The translations under genes and the position numbers were made by a program. A model generated the notes under the pieces. It searched no databases, was not told the origin of the DNA, and worked only from the letters and a program-made list of their open reading frames with translations. DNA of 64,000 nt from Paenibacillus_AQ nitricinens (GTDB taxonomy: Bacteria; Bacillota; Bacilli; Paenibacillales; Paenibacillaceae), in contig NZ_CP183948.1 in assembly GCF_052056485.1 (NCBI RefSeq), positions 3,100,001 to 3,164,000 on the forward strand, written 5' to 3'. Shown piece by piece: positions 1-7,640 of the stretch; within the stretch, counting starts at the first letter, position 1, and each line of letters begins with the position of its first letter.

Positions 1-560
1 TGCTATTTGGACCGTTTGCTGGTTTCTCACCAAAATTTTTAAAAACCGGTTCAATGTTTGATTTGATCACTTCCGTAAAACCGGATAACCTCCTAACGAT
101 GTTGTCTGCAGGTGCAAAAAACATGTCTTTGACCAAATACCTAATCGAGCAAGTGTTGTTATCGAAGGAAAAACGCATGGAGGAATTACGAGATTTTATC
201 CCGAATGCCAAAATAGAGGATTGGGATCTAGTCGTAGCAGGCCAACGCGTGCAGGTAATCAAAGATACAGAGGACGGCAAAGGTATTCTTCAATTCGGTA
301 CAGAGGTTATTAGCGCCGCAGATGGTTCGATTGCAGCATTGCTTGGGGCTTCCCCAGGTGCTTCTACGGCTGTTCACGTGATGCTTGAAGTACTTAATAA
401 ATGTTTCCCTCAGCATATAAAAGAGTGGGAACCGAAAATAAAAGAAATGATTCCTTCTTATGGCCTGTCACTACTGGACAATCCAGAGCTTTTGCATGAA
501 GTGCACACATTAACGGCAACTACTTTGGGTCTAGGTGGAAAAGAGCGAGTGAATAGTTAA
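1..560 (+). CDS. mqo: Malate:quinone oxidoreductase, C-terminal part (5' end outside window)
   Basis: Membrane-associated FAD enzyme that oxidises malate to oxaloacetate and passes electrons to quinone, in the TCA cycle. The reading frame is open from base 3, so the gene begins upstream. The first visible residues (LFGPFAGFSPKFLKTGS) and the later stretch with GASPGAST followed by a C-terminal helix are characteristic of the Mqo C-terminus. The first in-window ATG (54) is an internal methionine, not the start. The gene ends before a good terminator. FAD-binding residues lie upstream and cannot be checked. Family assignment is confident. Confidence 0.93.
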   Translation, partial: LFGPFAGFSPKFLKTGSMFDLITSVKPDNLLTMLSAGAKNMSLTKYLIEQVLLSKEKRMEELRDFIPNAKIEDWDLVVAGQRVQVIKDTEDGKGILQFGTEVISAADGSIAALLGASPGASTAVHVMLEVLNKCFPQHIKEWEPKIKEMIPSYGLSLLDNPELLHEVHTLTATTLGLGGKERVNS

Positions 561-615
561 AAAATGATCAATCGCTCGAAAGTCTGATAATTGACAGAGA
601 TTTTCTTCGAGAAAG

Positions 616-642
616 CCTATGGATTTAATTCATAGGTTTTTT
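616..642 (+). terminator. Intrinsic terminator of mqo
   Basis: Stem CCTATG/CATAGG around a 9-nt loop, followed by six T. It lies 56 bases after the mqo stop codon. Confidence 0.75.
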
Positions 643-647
643 GTTGA

Positions 648-932
648 GTTCTGAAAGAACTTTTGGAGAATAACGAATACTATATCATCTTTGCGAACTT
701 CAAGGCTTTTCCGCAAGAGAAGGACGTAACTGATGTTCAGACCTATGAGGAGTTCTTAAATAGTGATTGCCAGCTTATACTTTTAGTCGTTGATTGTGAA
801 TATGCTACAGTTTATTGTAAAGATCAAGGAAAGCTTGAAGCGCTGTACCATAATGCGATTGCAAATGGATATGAAGATGTTCAGTACATTACGAATGAAA
901 ATGACTTCAGAACTAGATTGTCAGTATGGTAG
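648..932 (+). pseudogene. 5'-truncated DUF2691 family remnant
   Basis: The frame is open from 648, just after an in-frame TGA at 645. It reads as the C-terminal half of the DUF2691 family: an LKELLENNEYY start, then NSDCQLILLVVD, then a closing ENDFRTRLSVW. Family members are about 150 residues and this piece is about 94, so roughly the first 60 are missing. The only available start is a TTG at 663 without a recognisable ribosome site. Coding similarity begins directly after the mqo terminator, which suggests a deletion joined the two. Function of the family is unknown. Family match is from memory. Confidence 0.6.
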
Positions 933-982
933 AAAAATAAAAGTTCTGTTAGATCGTATGAAGTTAATAAATCTGGAAGCAA

Positions 983-1013
983 CAAAAAGCCCCAACACTC
1001 GCTGGGGCTTTTT
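983..1013. terminator. Bidirectional intrinsic terminator
   Basis: Perfect stem AAAAAGCCCCA/TGGGGCTTTTT with an 8-nt loop. The A tract on one side and T tract on the other suit both the upstream remnant (+) and the convergent SnoaL-like gene (-). Confidence 0.85.
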
Positions 1014-1062
1014 GTTATATCCAAATGTTGAACTTGTTTTATCTGAAGATTGGATAAGGAAC

Positions 1063-1419
1063 TTACTGATTAACGTTTTCTGCTCCAGGGACAATTTCAA
1101 TATTAGTGATTAGGTCATCGGCGATAGTAAAGAAATAATAAAACAGTTGAGGACTTCCCGGGAAGATTCCGCTGGTTAATGAAGTCACAATTATTATCCC
1201 GTATTTATTTTCAACGTCTATAACTTCAGACTTCAGCTTAAACTCATCGTTAGATTTTCCACGCCATTCTTTAATAGCCTCAATTCCATGAAAATGATTA
1301 TTTTCACCGATATCATGAATGTGTGCATCTTTTGCCATGCAAACATCCATGACCACATTATCATTAGTGTTTAACGAATCCATATAAATTTCAACAGGTT
1401 GTGGTAGTTGTTTTAACAT
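1063..1419 (-). CDS. SnoaL-like / NTF2-fold protein
   Basis: 118-residue single-domain protein with the SnoaL/NTF2-like pattern. An N-terminal helix is followed by an acidic segment (AKDAHIHDIG), then HFHGIEAIKEWRGKS, which matches the usual 'G.eaI..w' turn, then beta strands of the cone-shaped fold. Such proteins include ketosteroid-isomerase-like enzymes and many of unknown substrate, so no reaction can be assigned. The gene is monocistronic and converges on the terminator at 983. A purine-rich ribosome site (AAAGGGGG) precedes the ATG. Confidence 0.7.
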   Translation of the reverse strand: MLKQLPQPVEIYMDSLNTNDNVVMDVCMAKDAHIHDIGENNHFHGIEAIKEWRGKSNDEFKLKSEVIDVENKYGIIIVTSLTSGIFPGSPQLFYYFFTIADDLITNIEIVPGAENVNQ

Positions 1420-1507
1420 TGTGTTACCCCCTTTCTTTAATATCCTAGCATTTATAACTAGACTACTTTATGTCATATTACAATTTTAAAGAATCCTATA
1501 AGGGGAT

Positions 1508-1537
1508 TTGACGAACAAATCATTCGTTTGTTACAAT
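1508..1537 (+). promoter_or_regulatory. Probable sigma-A promoter of the catB-like gene
   Basis: TTGACG (1508-1513), 18-bp spacer, TACAAT (1532-1537). The spacer holds an inverted repeat ACAAA/TTTGT. It lies about 32 bases before the leader ORF. Confidence 0.6.
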
Positions 1538-1568
1538 GGCCCCATCAATTAGGAAAAGGATGAGGACG

Positions 1569-1622
1569 ATGGTTCGTCGTTTGAAACGGTTTAAGAATGT
1601 CGCTACTGTATCAAGCTTCTAA
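1569..1622 (+). CDS. Leader peptide of the catB-like gene (17 aa)
   Basis: A short ORF starting with ATG after an AGGATGAGG ribosome site. It encodes MVRRLKRFKNVATVSSF, a basic 17-residue peptide. Its TAA stop (1620-1622) lies inside the 5' arm of the hairpin at 1615-1650, so a ribosome near the end of this ORF would open the hairpin. This is the arrangement of leader peptides that control inducible cat and erm genes in Firmicutes. The peptide itself is not one I recognise. Its translation and the inducing drug are inferred. Confidence 0.6.
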   Translation: MVRRLKRFKNVATVSSF

Positions 1623-1650
1623 GTATAAATGCTATAAATTACTTAGAAGC
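1615..1650 (+). promoter_or_regulatory. Translational attenuator hairpin before the catB-like gene
   Basis: Perfect 11-bp inverted repeat GCTTCTAAGTA (1615-1625) / TACTTAGAAGC (1640-1650), 14-nt loop, directly abutting the GAGGGGAAAG ribosome site (1651-1660) of the downstream gene. There is no T tract, so it is not a terminator. The 5' arm carries the leader-peptide stop codon. Confidence 0.65.
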
Positions 1651-1661
1651 GAGGGGAAAGA

Positions 1662-2318
1662 ATGAAACAGCAATTGTTTAACCACTGGTCAGAAACGAAG
1701 TATTTGAAGGATATTGTCACCAACCCAATGATTGAGGTAGGGGATTACTCGTATTACTCTGGTTATTACGATAGTCATCCTTTTGAAGACGGGTGCGTCA
1801 GATATCTTTGGGGAGATGAACCGTCAAGAAAGTTATTTAACCCGATCGAAGATTTTGGGTGGCATTTAGATAAATTGATTATAGGAAATTATGTTTGTAT
1901 TGCAAGTGGTGTAATTATTTTAATGGGTGGAAATCACAATCATCATCCTGAATGGATTACCGTGTATCCCTTTTTAGACCAGATTGAAACCTCTTACGAA
2001 CCCAAAGGGGATACGATCATAGAAAGTGATGCTTGGATTGGGATGAATGCAATGATTATGCCAGGTGTGAAAATAGGTGAAGGTGCTATTGTTGCGGCAG
2101 GTTCGGTTGTTGTAAAAGATGTTGCACCATATACAATAGTAGGTGGCAACCCTGCTAAAGAGATTAGGAAACGATTTGCAGATCGTGAAATCGAAAAGTT
2201 AAAGGAAATGCGTTGGTTCGATTGGAAACGTGAGAAAATCGAACAAGCTACATCTATCTTTTCAAGTTCATCGATTGATCAATTATATGAGTTTTATCTA
2301 AGGGAAATAACATCATAA
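1662..2318 (+). CDS. CatB-type (xenobiotic) O-acetyltransferase
   Basis: Hexapeptide-repeat (left-handed beta-helix) acetyltransferase of the type B chloramphenicol / streptogramin acetyltransferase (XAT) family, using acetyl-CoA. Typical CatB motifs are present: VGDYSYYSGYY (residues 26-35), the GNHNHHPEW segment around 90-98 with a probable catalytic His near 94, and a C-terminal IVGGNPAKEIRKRF (159-172). At 218 residues it is of normal size, with a somewhat long insert between RYLW and DKLIIG. A leader ORF and an SD-proximal hairpin precede it, which suits a ribosome-targeting antibiotic substrate such as chloramphenicol. Substrate is inferred. It could instead be Vat-like or act on another alcohol. 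Confidence 0.82.
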   Translation: MKQQLFNHWSETKYLKDIVTNPMIEVGDYSYYSGYYDSHPFEDGCVRYLWGDEPSRKLFNPIEDFGWHLDKLIIGNYVCIASGVIILMGGNHNHHPEWITVYPFLDQIETSYEPKGDTIIESDAWIGMNAMIMPGVKIGEGAIVAAGSVVVKDVAPYTIVGGNPAKEIRKRFADREIEKLKEMRWFDWKREKIEQATSIFSSSSIDQLYEFYLREITS

Positions 2319-2327
2319 CACAATCAC

Positions 2328-2364
2328 AACAGGCTGCCACAATTATTCGGCAGCCTGTTCTTTT
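2328..2364 (+). terminator. Intrinsic terminator of the catB-like gene
   Basis: Perfect stem AACAGGCTGCC/GGCAGCCTGTT with a 10-nt loop, then CTTTT. Confidence 0.88.
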
Positions 2365-2470
2365 ATCAGATAAGGTAGTTTGATAATATTGTTATTTACC
2401 ATATTAATCCTAATTAGTATGATAATATGAATGGGCGTAAGGCCTACTCTTTCATGGGGGGAGATAGATT

Positions 2471-2707
2471 CTGAAATATATTGAATTTGGTCTCGGCAAT
2501 ACATGGTTTATTAGAACTGAAACGGAGTTAGAGGATGGAAGTGAATTTGAAGAAAAAGGAATTGTGAAACCGGTAAGGTTCCGTTCGTTATATCTCAGGA
2601 TTTGGATTGGCAAAACTGTAGTAATCTTAGACTTAAAGGAAGGTTTTAAAAAAAGTAAGAAAAGTTATAACGCGTTTAAGATTATTTTTGGTATAACAAG
2701 CCTCTAG
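2471..2707 (+). CDS. DUF3977 family protein with apparent CTG start
   Basis: An open frame from 2468 to TAG at 2707 encodes about 78 residues beginning KYIEFGLGNTWFIRTETE. This matches the start of the small DUF3977 family (normally MKYIEFG...). The family's initiating Met corresponds to the CTG at 2471, which sits 7 bases after a strong GGGGGGAG ribosome site. The in-frame stop at 2465 rules out an upstream ATG. Either CTG is used as a start, or a point change has damaged the start of an otherwise intact gene. Function is unknown. The frame shows no internal stop or shift. Confidence 0.65.
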   Translation: MKYIEFGLGNTWFIRTETELEDGSEFEEKGIVKPVRFRSLYLRIWIGKTVVILDLKEGFKKSKKSYNAFKIIFGITSL

Positions 2708-2747
2708 AATAGAAGAGCATACATATAAGGACAAGATGGAGGAAACT

Positions 2748-3410
2748 ATGGATAAAATATTAAATGAAATAGCCATTTTGATAAGCAGTGAGGAAAAAAG
2801 AGTTACTATTGGGATTTCGGGTCATGGTGCATCTGGAAAGACAACATTTGCCCATAATCTTTTAAAGCTTCTGGGTCATGAGAATGTGAATTATATGAAT
2901 ACTGATCCCTATATTATCGGCTCTCATCTTAGAAAGTACACTATAATCGATTATGAATATAACTATGAACGTCATAGTAATAAAATGACAGCTTGTCATC
3001 CTTCTGCTCATAATATTTTTGCTCTAGAGAGAGACATCCGAATGATGCGTGATGGTTTAGATTTTTATACAATAGATACGAATTATGTAAAGAGTACAAT
3101 GATAGCTTCACAAAACAGAGTGAATATTGTAGAGGGCATGAGCGTTGCTTTTGCAGACCCAAATTTATTTGATCTGAAGGTTTACTTATATACGGATGGA
3201 GACACTGAATTGATGAGAAGGAGTATACGTGATGTCTCTGAAAGAGGAACAGACATCAAATATTTAAGAAAATCTCATGAAGACCGTAGAATTCAATATG
3301 AGTTGTTCATGCATCCTTTTCATCGAAACTTTGATATCGTTATAAAAAATTCCAAAGAAGGCTATATTCTTGAAAATGAATTCAGGAGGGAAAAGCCACT
3401 GACAAACTAG
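2748..3410 (+). CDS. Uridine kinase-like P-loop kinase with altered C-terminus
   Basis: Small P-loop NTPase of the uridine kinase / phosphoribulokinase-like group. It has a Walker A GHGASGKT at residues 25-32, an NTDPYI segment after the first domain, and an RSIRDVSERG arginine-rich lid. Family members phosphorylate small hydroxyl substrates; the substrate here is unknown. I chose the ATG at 2748 because TGGAGGAAACT sits just before it; an ATG at 2736 lacks a site. The last residues (about RREKPLTN) are encoded by sequence that also belongs to the downstream pgsA remnant in another frame, so the native C-terminus was probably replaced by a recombination. Confidence 0.72.
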   Translation: MDKILNEIAILISSEEKRVTIGISGHGASGKTTFAHNLLKLLGHENVNYMNTDPYIIGSHLRKYTIIDYEYNYERHSNKMTACHPSAHNIFALERDIRMMRDGLDFYTIDTNYVKSTMIASQNRVNIVEGMSVAFADPNLFDLKVYLYTDGDTELMRRSIRDVSERGTDIKYLRKSHEDRRIQYELFMHPFHRNFDIVIKNSKEGYILENEFRREKPLTN

Positions 3411-3823
3411 ATGGGTATATTGCTAGAAAGTATAATCAGGTTACGAACCTTGGAAAGTTACTTGATCCATTAGCGGATAAGTTGCTCATATCTGCTGCGT
3501 TGGTCTTGCTAGTCAGTCAGCATAGATTATACGCATGGGTAGCATTAATTATAGTAGCAAGGGAAGTGATCATTACAGGGATTAGGCTTGTCGCTGTCTC
3601 TCAGAAAATAGTGTTGCAAGCTGATCGATACGGAAAAATTAAAATGGTGTCTCAAGTGATTGCAATTACAGCTGTTATGTTAAACAATCATCCATTCACC
3701 TTTTTTACGAATATACCTTTCGATCAAATCCTTATCTATATTACATTAATCATAACTGTCTATTCTGGCTTTAACTACATAAAAAATAACTATCGTTCTT
3801 TAAAATTAGAGAGATGGGGATAA
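3398..3823 (+). pseudogene. pgsA: 5'-truncated pgsA remnant (CDP-alcohol phosphatidyltransferase)
   Basis: From 3398 the frame reads TDKLDGYIARKYNQVTNLGK followed by LLDPLAD. This is the complete CDP-alcohol phosphotransferase motif (D..DG..AR........G...D...D) of phosphatidylglycerophosphate synthase. About 110 more residues of membrane helices follow, ending normally. The usual first 45-60 residues, including the first transmembrane helix, are missing, and no ATG/GTG/TTG start precedes the motif in frame. The first possible start (TTG, 3482) lies after the catalytic motif. It is therefore probably inactive, with a functional copy presumably elsewhere. It overlaps the end of the kinase gene by 13 bases. 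Confidence 0.8.
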
Positions 3824-3903
3824 AAGTCCGCCATCACCCGCATGTTTAATTATAATTGTTTATTACCCTCGATATCTTTTCTGAGATGCTATGCTTTTTA
3901 AGC

Positions 3904-3931
3904 AAAAAGCTGCCACACGGCAGCTTTTTTT
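3904..3931 (+). terminator. Intrinsic terminator
   Basis: Stem AAAAAGCTGCC/GGCAGCTTTTT with a 4-nt loop (ACAC) and a run of seven T. Confidence 0.9.
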
Positions 3932-3992
3932 GCGGTATAGGGAATTATCAATACTTAAACTAGTGGATACAACTCAACTTTACGTTCCCATT

Positions 3993-4175
3993 GCAGATTG
4001 TACAATAGAAATCACTATTCTCGCTCATTAACTACCATCTACTGTACTTTGTGCAATCAAACTACGGGAAATGTGCTATAATGGGCAATTTTCATTGGAT
4101 CGATTGTACAAAATACAACAGAAGTATCATTCAGCTCGATTTAAATAAGTTCTGTTGCACAAAATACAATGGCTA
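3993..4175. repeat. Cluster of four degenerate ~22-bp repeats
   Basis: Four related units share the pattern GATTG(T/C)ACAAA(A/G)TACA(A/G)(C/T)AGA(A/T). They lie at about 3993-4014 (+, shorter), 4036-4061 (-), 4101-4125 (+) and 4150-4175 (partly inverted; TTCTGTTGCACAAAATACAA). The last two also face each other through CAACAGAA/TTCTGTTG. The rest of the gap from 3932 to 4215 shows no coding potential. Their role is unknown; they resemble short dispersed intergenic repeats. Confidence 0.5.
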
Positions 4176-4215
4176 AGAACGATAATCTTAGAAGCCTATG
4201 CTCAAATCTGAACGA

Positions 4216-4287
4216 TTGACAGAAAAGTGTATTACACGTATAGTACATAAATAAGATGTATGAACCACTTAGTACACACACTTAGTA
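4216..4287 (+). promoter_or_regulatory. Promoter and candidate GntR operator
   Basis: TTGACA (4216-4221), 17-bp spacer, TATAGT (4239-4244). Downstream, ACTTAGTA is directly repeated at 4267-4274 and 4280-4287, just before the ribosome site of the GntR gene. This repeat is a candidate autoregulatory binding site. Confidence 0.6.
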
Positions 4288-4302
4288 TATGGAGTTGGTT
4301 GT

Positions 4303-4719
4303 ATGACAAAAGAACAAAAATCAGGTGTCAGCTTTAATATTCGAGAGCCGGTATATATTCAAGTTGTCCGTTACTTTAAAGAACAGATTGCTACAGGGCA
4401 AATCGGAGCAGGAGATAAGATTCCTTCACGGCGTGAACTGGCATCCGTAATGAAGATTAATGCGAACACGGCGCAGAAGGCGTATAAGGAAATGGAGGAA
4501 CAGGGTTTGATCGTAACAGAAGGAAATTCCCCGAGCCGAATTACACAGGATCAGCAGATCCTAAGCTCGATTCGTGCTGAATTAATCGAAAGTGCAGTGG
4601 ATATATTCATCGGTTCCATTCAGAATATTCAAATTCCAGTTGAAGAACTGGTAGAGATCATAAAGACAAAATATACATCGGAGCGAAAGTTATCTCCAGA
4701 GGGTGGTGACACAAGATGA
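4303..4719 (+). CDS. GntR-family regulator, YtrA-type
   Basis: 138-residue DNA-binding protein with an N-terminal winged helix (PVYIQVVRYFKEQIATGQI, GDKIPSRRELA, NANTAQKAYKEMEEQGLI) and only a short helical tail. That layout marks the YtrA subfamily, which lacks a large ligand domain and usually represses its own ABC-transporter operon. Its stop overlaps the ATPase start (ATGA-type, 4 bases), so the genes are translationally coupled. In related systems, cell-envelope antibiotics induce the operon; that is inference here. Confidence 0.88.
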   Translation: MTKEQKSGVSFNIREPVYIQVVRYFKEQIATGQIGAGDKIPSRRELASVMKINANTAQKAYKEMEEQGLIVTEGNSPSRITQDQQILSSIRAELIESAVDIFIGSIQNIQIPVEELVEIIKTKYTSERKLSPEGGDTR

Positions 4720-5402
4720 TCCAAGTGAATCAGATGGTGAAGAATTATGGATTCAAGAAGGTCCTAAATGGCGTTAGCTTCACAGCTGCCAAGGGAGAGA
4801 TTACCTGCCTGATCGGAATCAATGGTGCCGGGAAGTCAACGGTGCTGAAGTCCATCATGGGACTGACACCATACAAAGGTGAAGTCTTAATCGATAATGC
4901 GTCACTAACACCTGCGATGTATGAGAAAATCACCTTCATTCCAGATTCGTTAACGATGCCCTCCAATATGCGAATTGCTGATTGCTTGAGCTTTATGGCT
5001 GACTTTTATCGGAATTGGAACGCTGAACGTGCAGAGGAAATGCTTAAGTTCTTCCAACTGAGCTCTTCAGATCGCGTATCCTCATTGTCTAAGGGGATGG
5101 CTGCGAAGTTAAATTTGTTGCTCGGACTTGCCTTGGAATGTGATTACATCCTAATGGACGAACCGTTCTCGGGGATTGATATGTTCAGCCGCGAGCAAAT
5201 AACTGATGTATTCACGAGCGAATTGATAGAGAATCGTGGTGTGATTATCACAACTCATGAAATTAACGATATTGAGCATTTAATTGATAAAGTAGTCTTA
5301 CTGCAGTATGGGAAGGTAGAACGTGAATTCTACTGTGAAGAAGTTCGCGAGCAGGAAGGTAAGTCCATTACGGACGTAATGAGAGAGGTGTACATGAAAT
5401 GA
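4716..5402 (+). CDS. ABC transporter ATP-binding protein (GntR operon)
   Basis: 228-residue ATPase with Walker A GINGAGKST (residues 34-42), Walker B YILMDEP (144-150) and a D-loop SGID. The signature motif reads LSKGM (124-128) instead of LSGGQ, a variant common in this YtrB/EcsA-like group. It presumably powers the permease encoded next, whose start overlaps by 4 bases. Substrate unknown; the regulator and operon pattern suggest export or removal of an envelope-active compound. Confidence 0.88.
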   Translation: MIQVNQMVKNYGFKKVLNGVSFTAAKGEITCLIGINGAGKSTVLKSIMGLTPYKGEVLIDNASLTPAMYEKITFIPDSLTMPSNMRIADCLSFMADFYRNWNAERAEEMLKFFQLSSSDRVSSLSKGMAAKLNLLLGLALECDYILMDEPFSGIDMFSREQITDVFTSELIENRGVIITTHEINDIEHLIDKVVLLQYGKVEREFYCEEVREQEGKSITDVMREVYMK

Positions 5403-6244
5403 GAGCTTTTGTGAAGCTATTGAATTTTGAAATGAACCGATTTGCCAAAATATATATTGGACTCATGGTGCTGACAGTCGCCTTGCAACTTGTAGCCGTC
5501 ACCATTGGTGCTAATCATTGGCTTGATTCTGCCAATGAAACAATAAGAGTGAATCAATGGACGCTTGAGCAATATCACAATGTGAAAGGATATATTCAGC
5601 TAAACAGTATGATGTATGCTCGCTATAATGGATTGCTATATTTCGGACCCATATTTTTGAGCATAACAGTGTTGCTAATATATAGCTGCTTCATCTGGTA
5701 CCGTGACTGGAGAGGTAAAAATACGGTAGTATATCGTCTGCTCACGTTGCCATCCAATCGGGCGAATTTATATTTTGCCAAACTGGTTACGATCTTGCTA
5801 TTCGCATTTGGACTTGTCGCCCTGCAAATTATCCTTGTTCCACTGGAGCGTTTGATAGCACAGTCGATCCTTCCTGCTGAATTATATCGGAACATCTCGA
5901 TATTTGATTATTTGAAGTATCCTACTGTACTTAAAGTTCTGGTTCCGCCCTACTTTTCTGAGTTTTTACTATACTATGGACTGGGCATTACGGGCTTGAT
6001 CGTCTTGTTCACAGCGATTCTAATGGAGCGAAGCTACAGACTGAAAGGGATGGGCTTTATCGTACTATACTTAGCGATTCTGGCTGGATTGGCCTCAATA
6101 CCCTATCGCATGGGTTATAGCAGATACGATAGCTACTTCTATCCAAGAGAAATTATAGGCGTTTGTCTCGGACTAATAGTGATCATTGTTGGAGGTTCGC
6201 TTTGGTACAGCTTGTATCTATTGCGTAAAAAAATATCGGTATAA
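5399..6244 (+). CDS. ABC-2-like permease (GntR operon)
   Basis: 281-residue integral membrane protein with about six hydrophobic segments, near residues 17-37, 83-103, 125-150, 190-212, 220-238 and 255-275. A soluble loop of about 45 residues follows the first. The layout is that of ABC-2 permeases paired with a single ATPase. It overlaps the ATPase gene by 4 bases and is followed after 24 bases by an exported protein, so the four genes form one operon. No substrate motif is visible. Confidence 0.8.
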   Translation: MRAFVKLLNFEMNRFAKIYIGLMVLTVALQLVAVTIGANHWLDSANETIRVNQWTLEQYHNVKGYIQLNSMMYARYNGLLYFGPIFLSITVLLIYSCFIWYRDWRGKNTVVYRLLTLPSNRANLYFAKLVTILLFAFGLVALQIILVPLERLIAQSILPAELYRNISIFDYLKYPTVLKVLVPPYFSEFLLYYGLGITGLIVLFTAILMERSYRLKGMGFIVLYLAILAGLASIPYRMGYSRYDSYFYPREIIGVCLGLIVIIVGGSLWYSLYLLRKKISV

Positions 6245-6268
6245 TAGAAGGGGTATGGAGGTTAAGGA

Positions 6269-7468
6269 ATGAGAAAATATATGCTTACCGCCGTTCTTGT
6301 AGTGTTCACGGTTGTTACAATCGGGACGTATTATGTACAGGCTTCACAAGAGACACCACCTATTTATAAGCTGACGACGGTTCAAGGGGATGCTTCCCTC
6401 GTTGAAGGTATAGCTGTATACGGAAATTACATGAGTAAGGATAGTGTTTTTGGTATCAAACGAGCTTATATCACTACAAAAGGTACAGATTATCCAGATG
6501 AAAAGTCTGCGACAAGCCAAAGCTTAAATCAAAGACCAATGAAAACGCAAATGGATCAGTGGATTGAAGTGCATCGTCAGTTCATGCGCGGTAAGACAAA
6601 CACATCTGGTTTCTATGAGAATGAGGAAATGCTTGCTTATGTTAATGCGACAGTAGATACGAAGCGATCAAATGATTCATCAGCGAAGAGAAATGCAAAG
6701 CTTAGTATTTCTGTACTCAACAAGCAGAAGAACAATACGTTTGAAATCACATCCGATATCAATGTAGATTATGATGTTTCAGATATTTATGTTCAAAATG
6801 TACAGCTTGTTGATCAGCAGCTTGTTGCTATGGTGTTTATGAATCACAGTGCCAAAGGCTATGTATCTGAACCGCAGATCCTCCGTGTCAATTTAACAAC
6901 AAAAGAGATTAAGAATGAGCCGCTCGCGTTACCAGGCGGTAAATCTGTAGCAGCAGACGGGGATACACAATACGCATGGTTAGCCAATCAAAATCTGGAG
7001 CACACTGAGCAATGGATTTTAAGGATTAGTAGAGATAATCATAGAAAGGTATATCAAGTGGATGTTAAGACAGGACAAATCTCGCCGCTCGCATTCCAAG
7101 GGCATGAAATGTTATTGAATAATATTATGAATGCCTATGGACAGAAAATTTATTTCCTGCAAAAAGCTGTATCGAGTAAGGAAAATATAGGATTCACAGT
7201 TATTTCTTATGATCTTGTGAGTAAAGAATATGAGACTACTCTGAAGAATACAAATATAGATTTAAGTGAAAACATTACCTATGCTTTTAAACAAGACCAT
7301 CTCTATATTATGGGTTATAAGAATTTCAAAGGTAATCGTCTGTATGTATTTAATTTGACAAGCGGTAACCTTGAGTACGAAGGAAAAGCAATATCAACAG
7401 AGGCCGCAAATCAGGCTGAAGATGAAGCTAACATGGATTTGAATTTTATCGATCTCGGTCAGTTCTAG
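6269..7468 (+). CDS. Exported/anchored protein of unknown function in the GntR-ABC operon
   Basis: 399-residue protein with one N-terminal hydrophobic segment (residues 5-24) followed by a hydrophilic, beta-rich domain without cysteines. It is probably a signal anchor or cleaved signal peptide with an extracytoplasmic domain. The repeating pattern of short strands separated by Gly/Asp turns is compatible with a propeller-like fold, but I recognise no family. It starts 24 bases after the permease with a GGAGG ribosome site, so it is likely an accessory component of the transporter. Confidence 0.65.
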   Translation: MRKYMLTAVLVVFTVVTIGTYYVQASQETPPIYKLTTVQGDASLVEGIAVYGNYMSKDSVFGIKRAYITTKGTDYPDEKSATSQSLNQRPMKTQMDQWIEVHRQFMRGKTNTSGFYENEEMLAYVNATVDTKRSNDSSAKRNAKLSISVLNKQKNNTFEITSDINVDYDVSDIYVQNVQLVDQQLVAMVFMNHSAKGYVSEPQILRVNLTTKEIKNEPLALPGGKSVAADGDTQYAWLANQNLEHTEQWILRISRDNHRKVYQVDVKTGQISPLAFQGHEMLLNNIMNAYGQKIYFLQKAVSSKENIGFTVISYDLVSKEYETTLKNTNIDLSENITYAFKQDHLYIMGYKNFKGNRLYVFNLTSGNLEYEGKAISTEAANQAEDEANMDLNFIDLGQF

Positions 7469-7548
7469 CATAATTTTTAGAATAGAAAATTAGATATAAA
7501 GAGACATAAAGAAACAAAAAGAGATATAAAAAGAGATATAAAAAGGAC

Positions 7549-7594
7549 AAAGGCCGAGCTAATGACTTCTAATAGTCAATTTCCTCGGCCTTTT
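7549..7594 (+). terminator. Intrinsic terminator of the GntR-ABC operon
   Basis: Stem AAAGGCCGAG/CTCGGCCTTT with an inner GACT/AGTC stem, then a T run. It is preceded by A-rich near-repeats of GAGATATAAAAA at 7490-7546. Confidence 0.82.
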
Positions 7595-7640
7595 AGTCGT
7601 GAAATATAAAACAGTCATTAAACACTATATTTCGATTAAA

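Noticed and set aside
790..1113. 107-aa frame overlapping the DUF2691 remnant
   Set aside because: Runs through the terminator at 983 and has no ribosome site; a shadow of the remnant in another phase.
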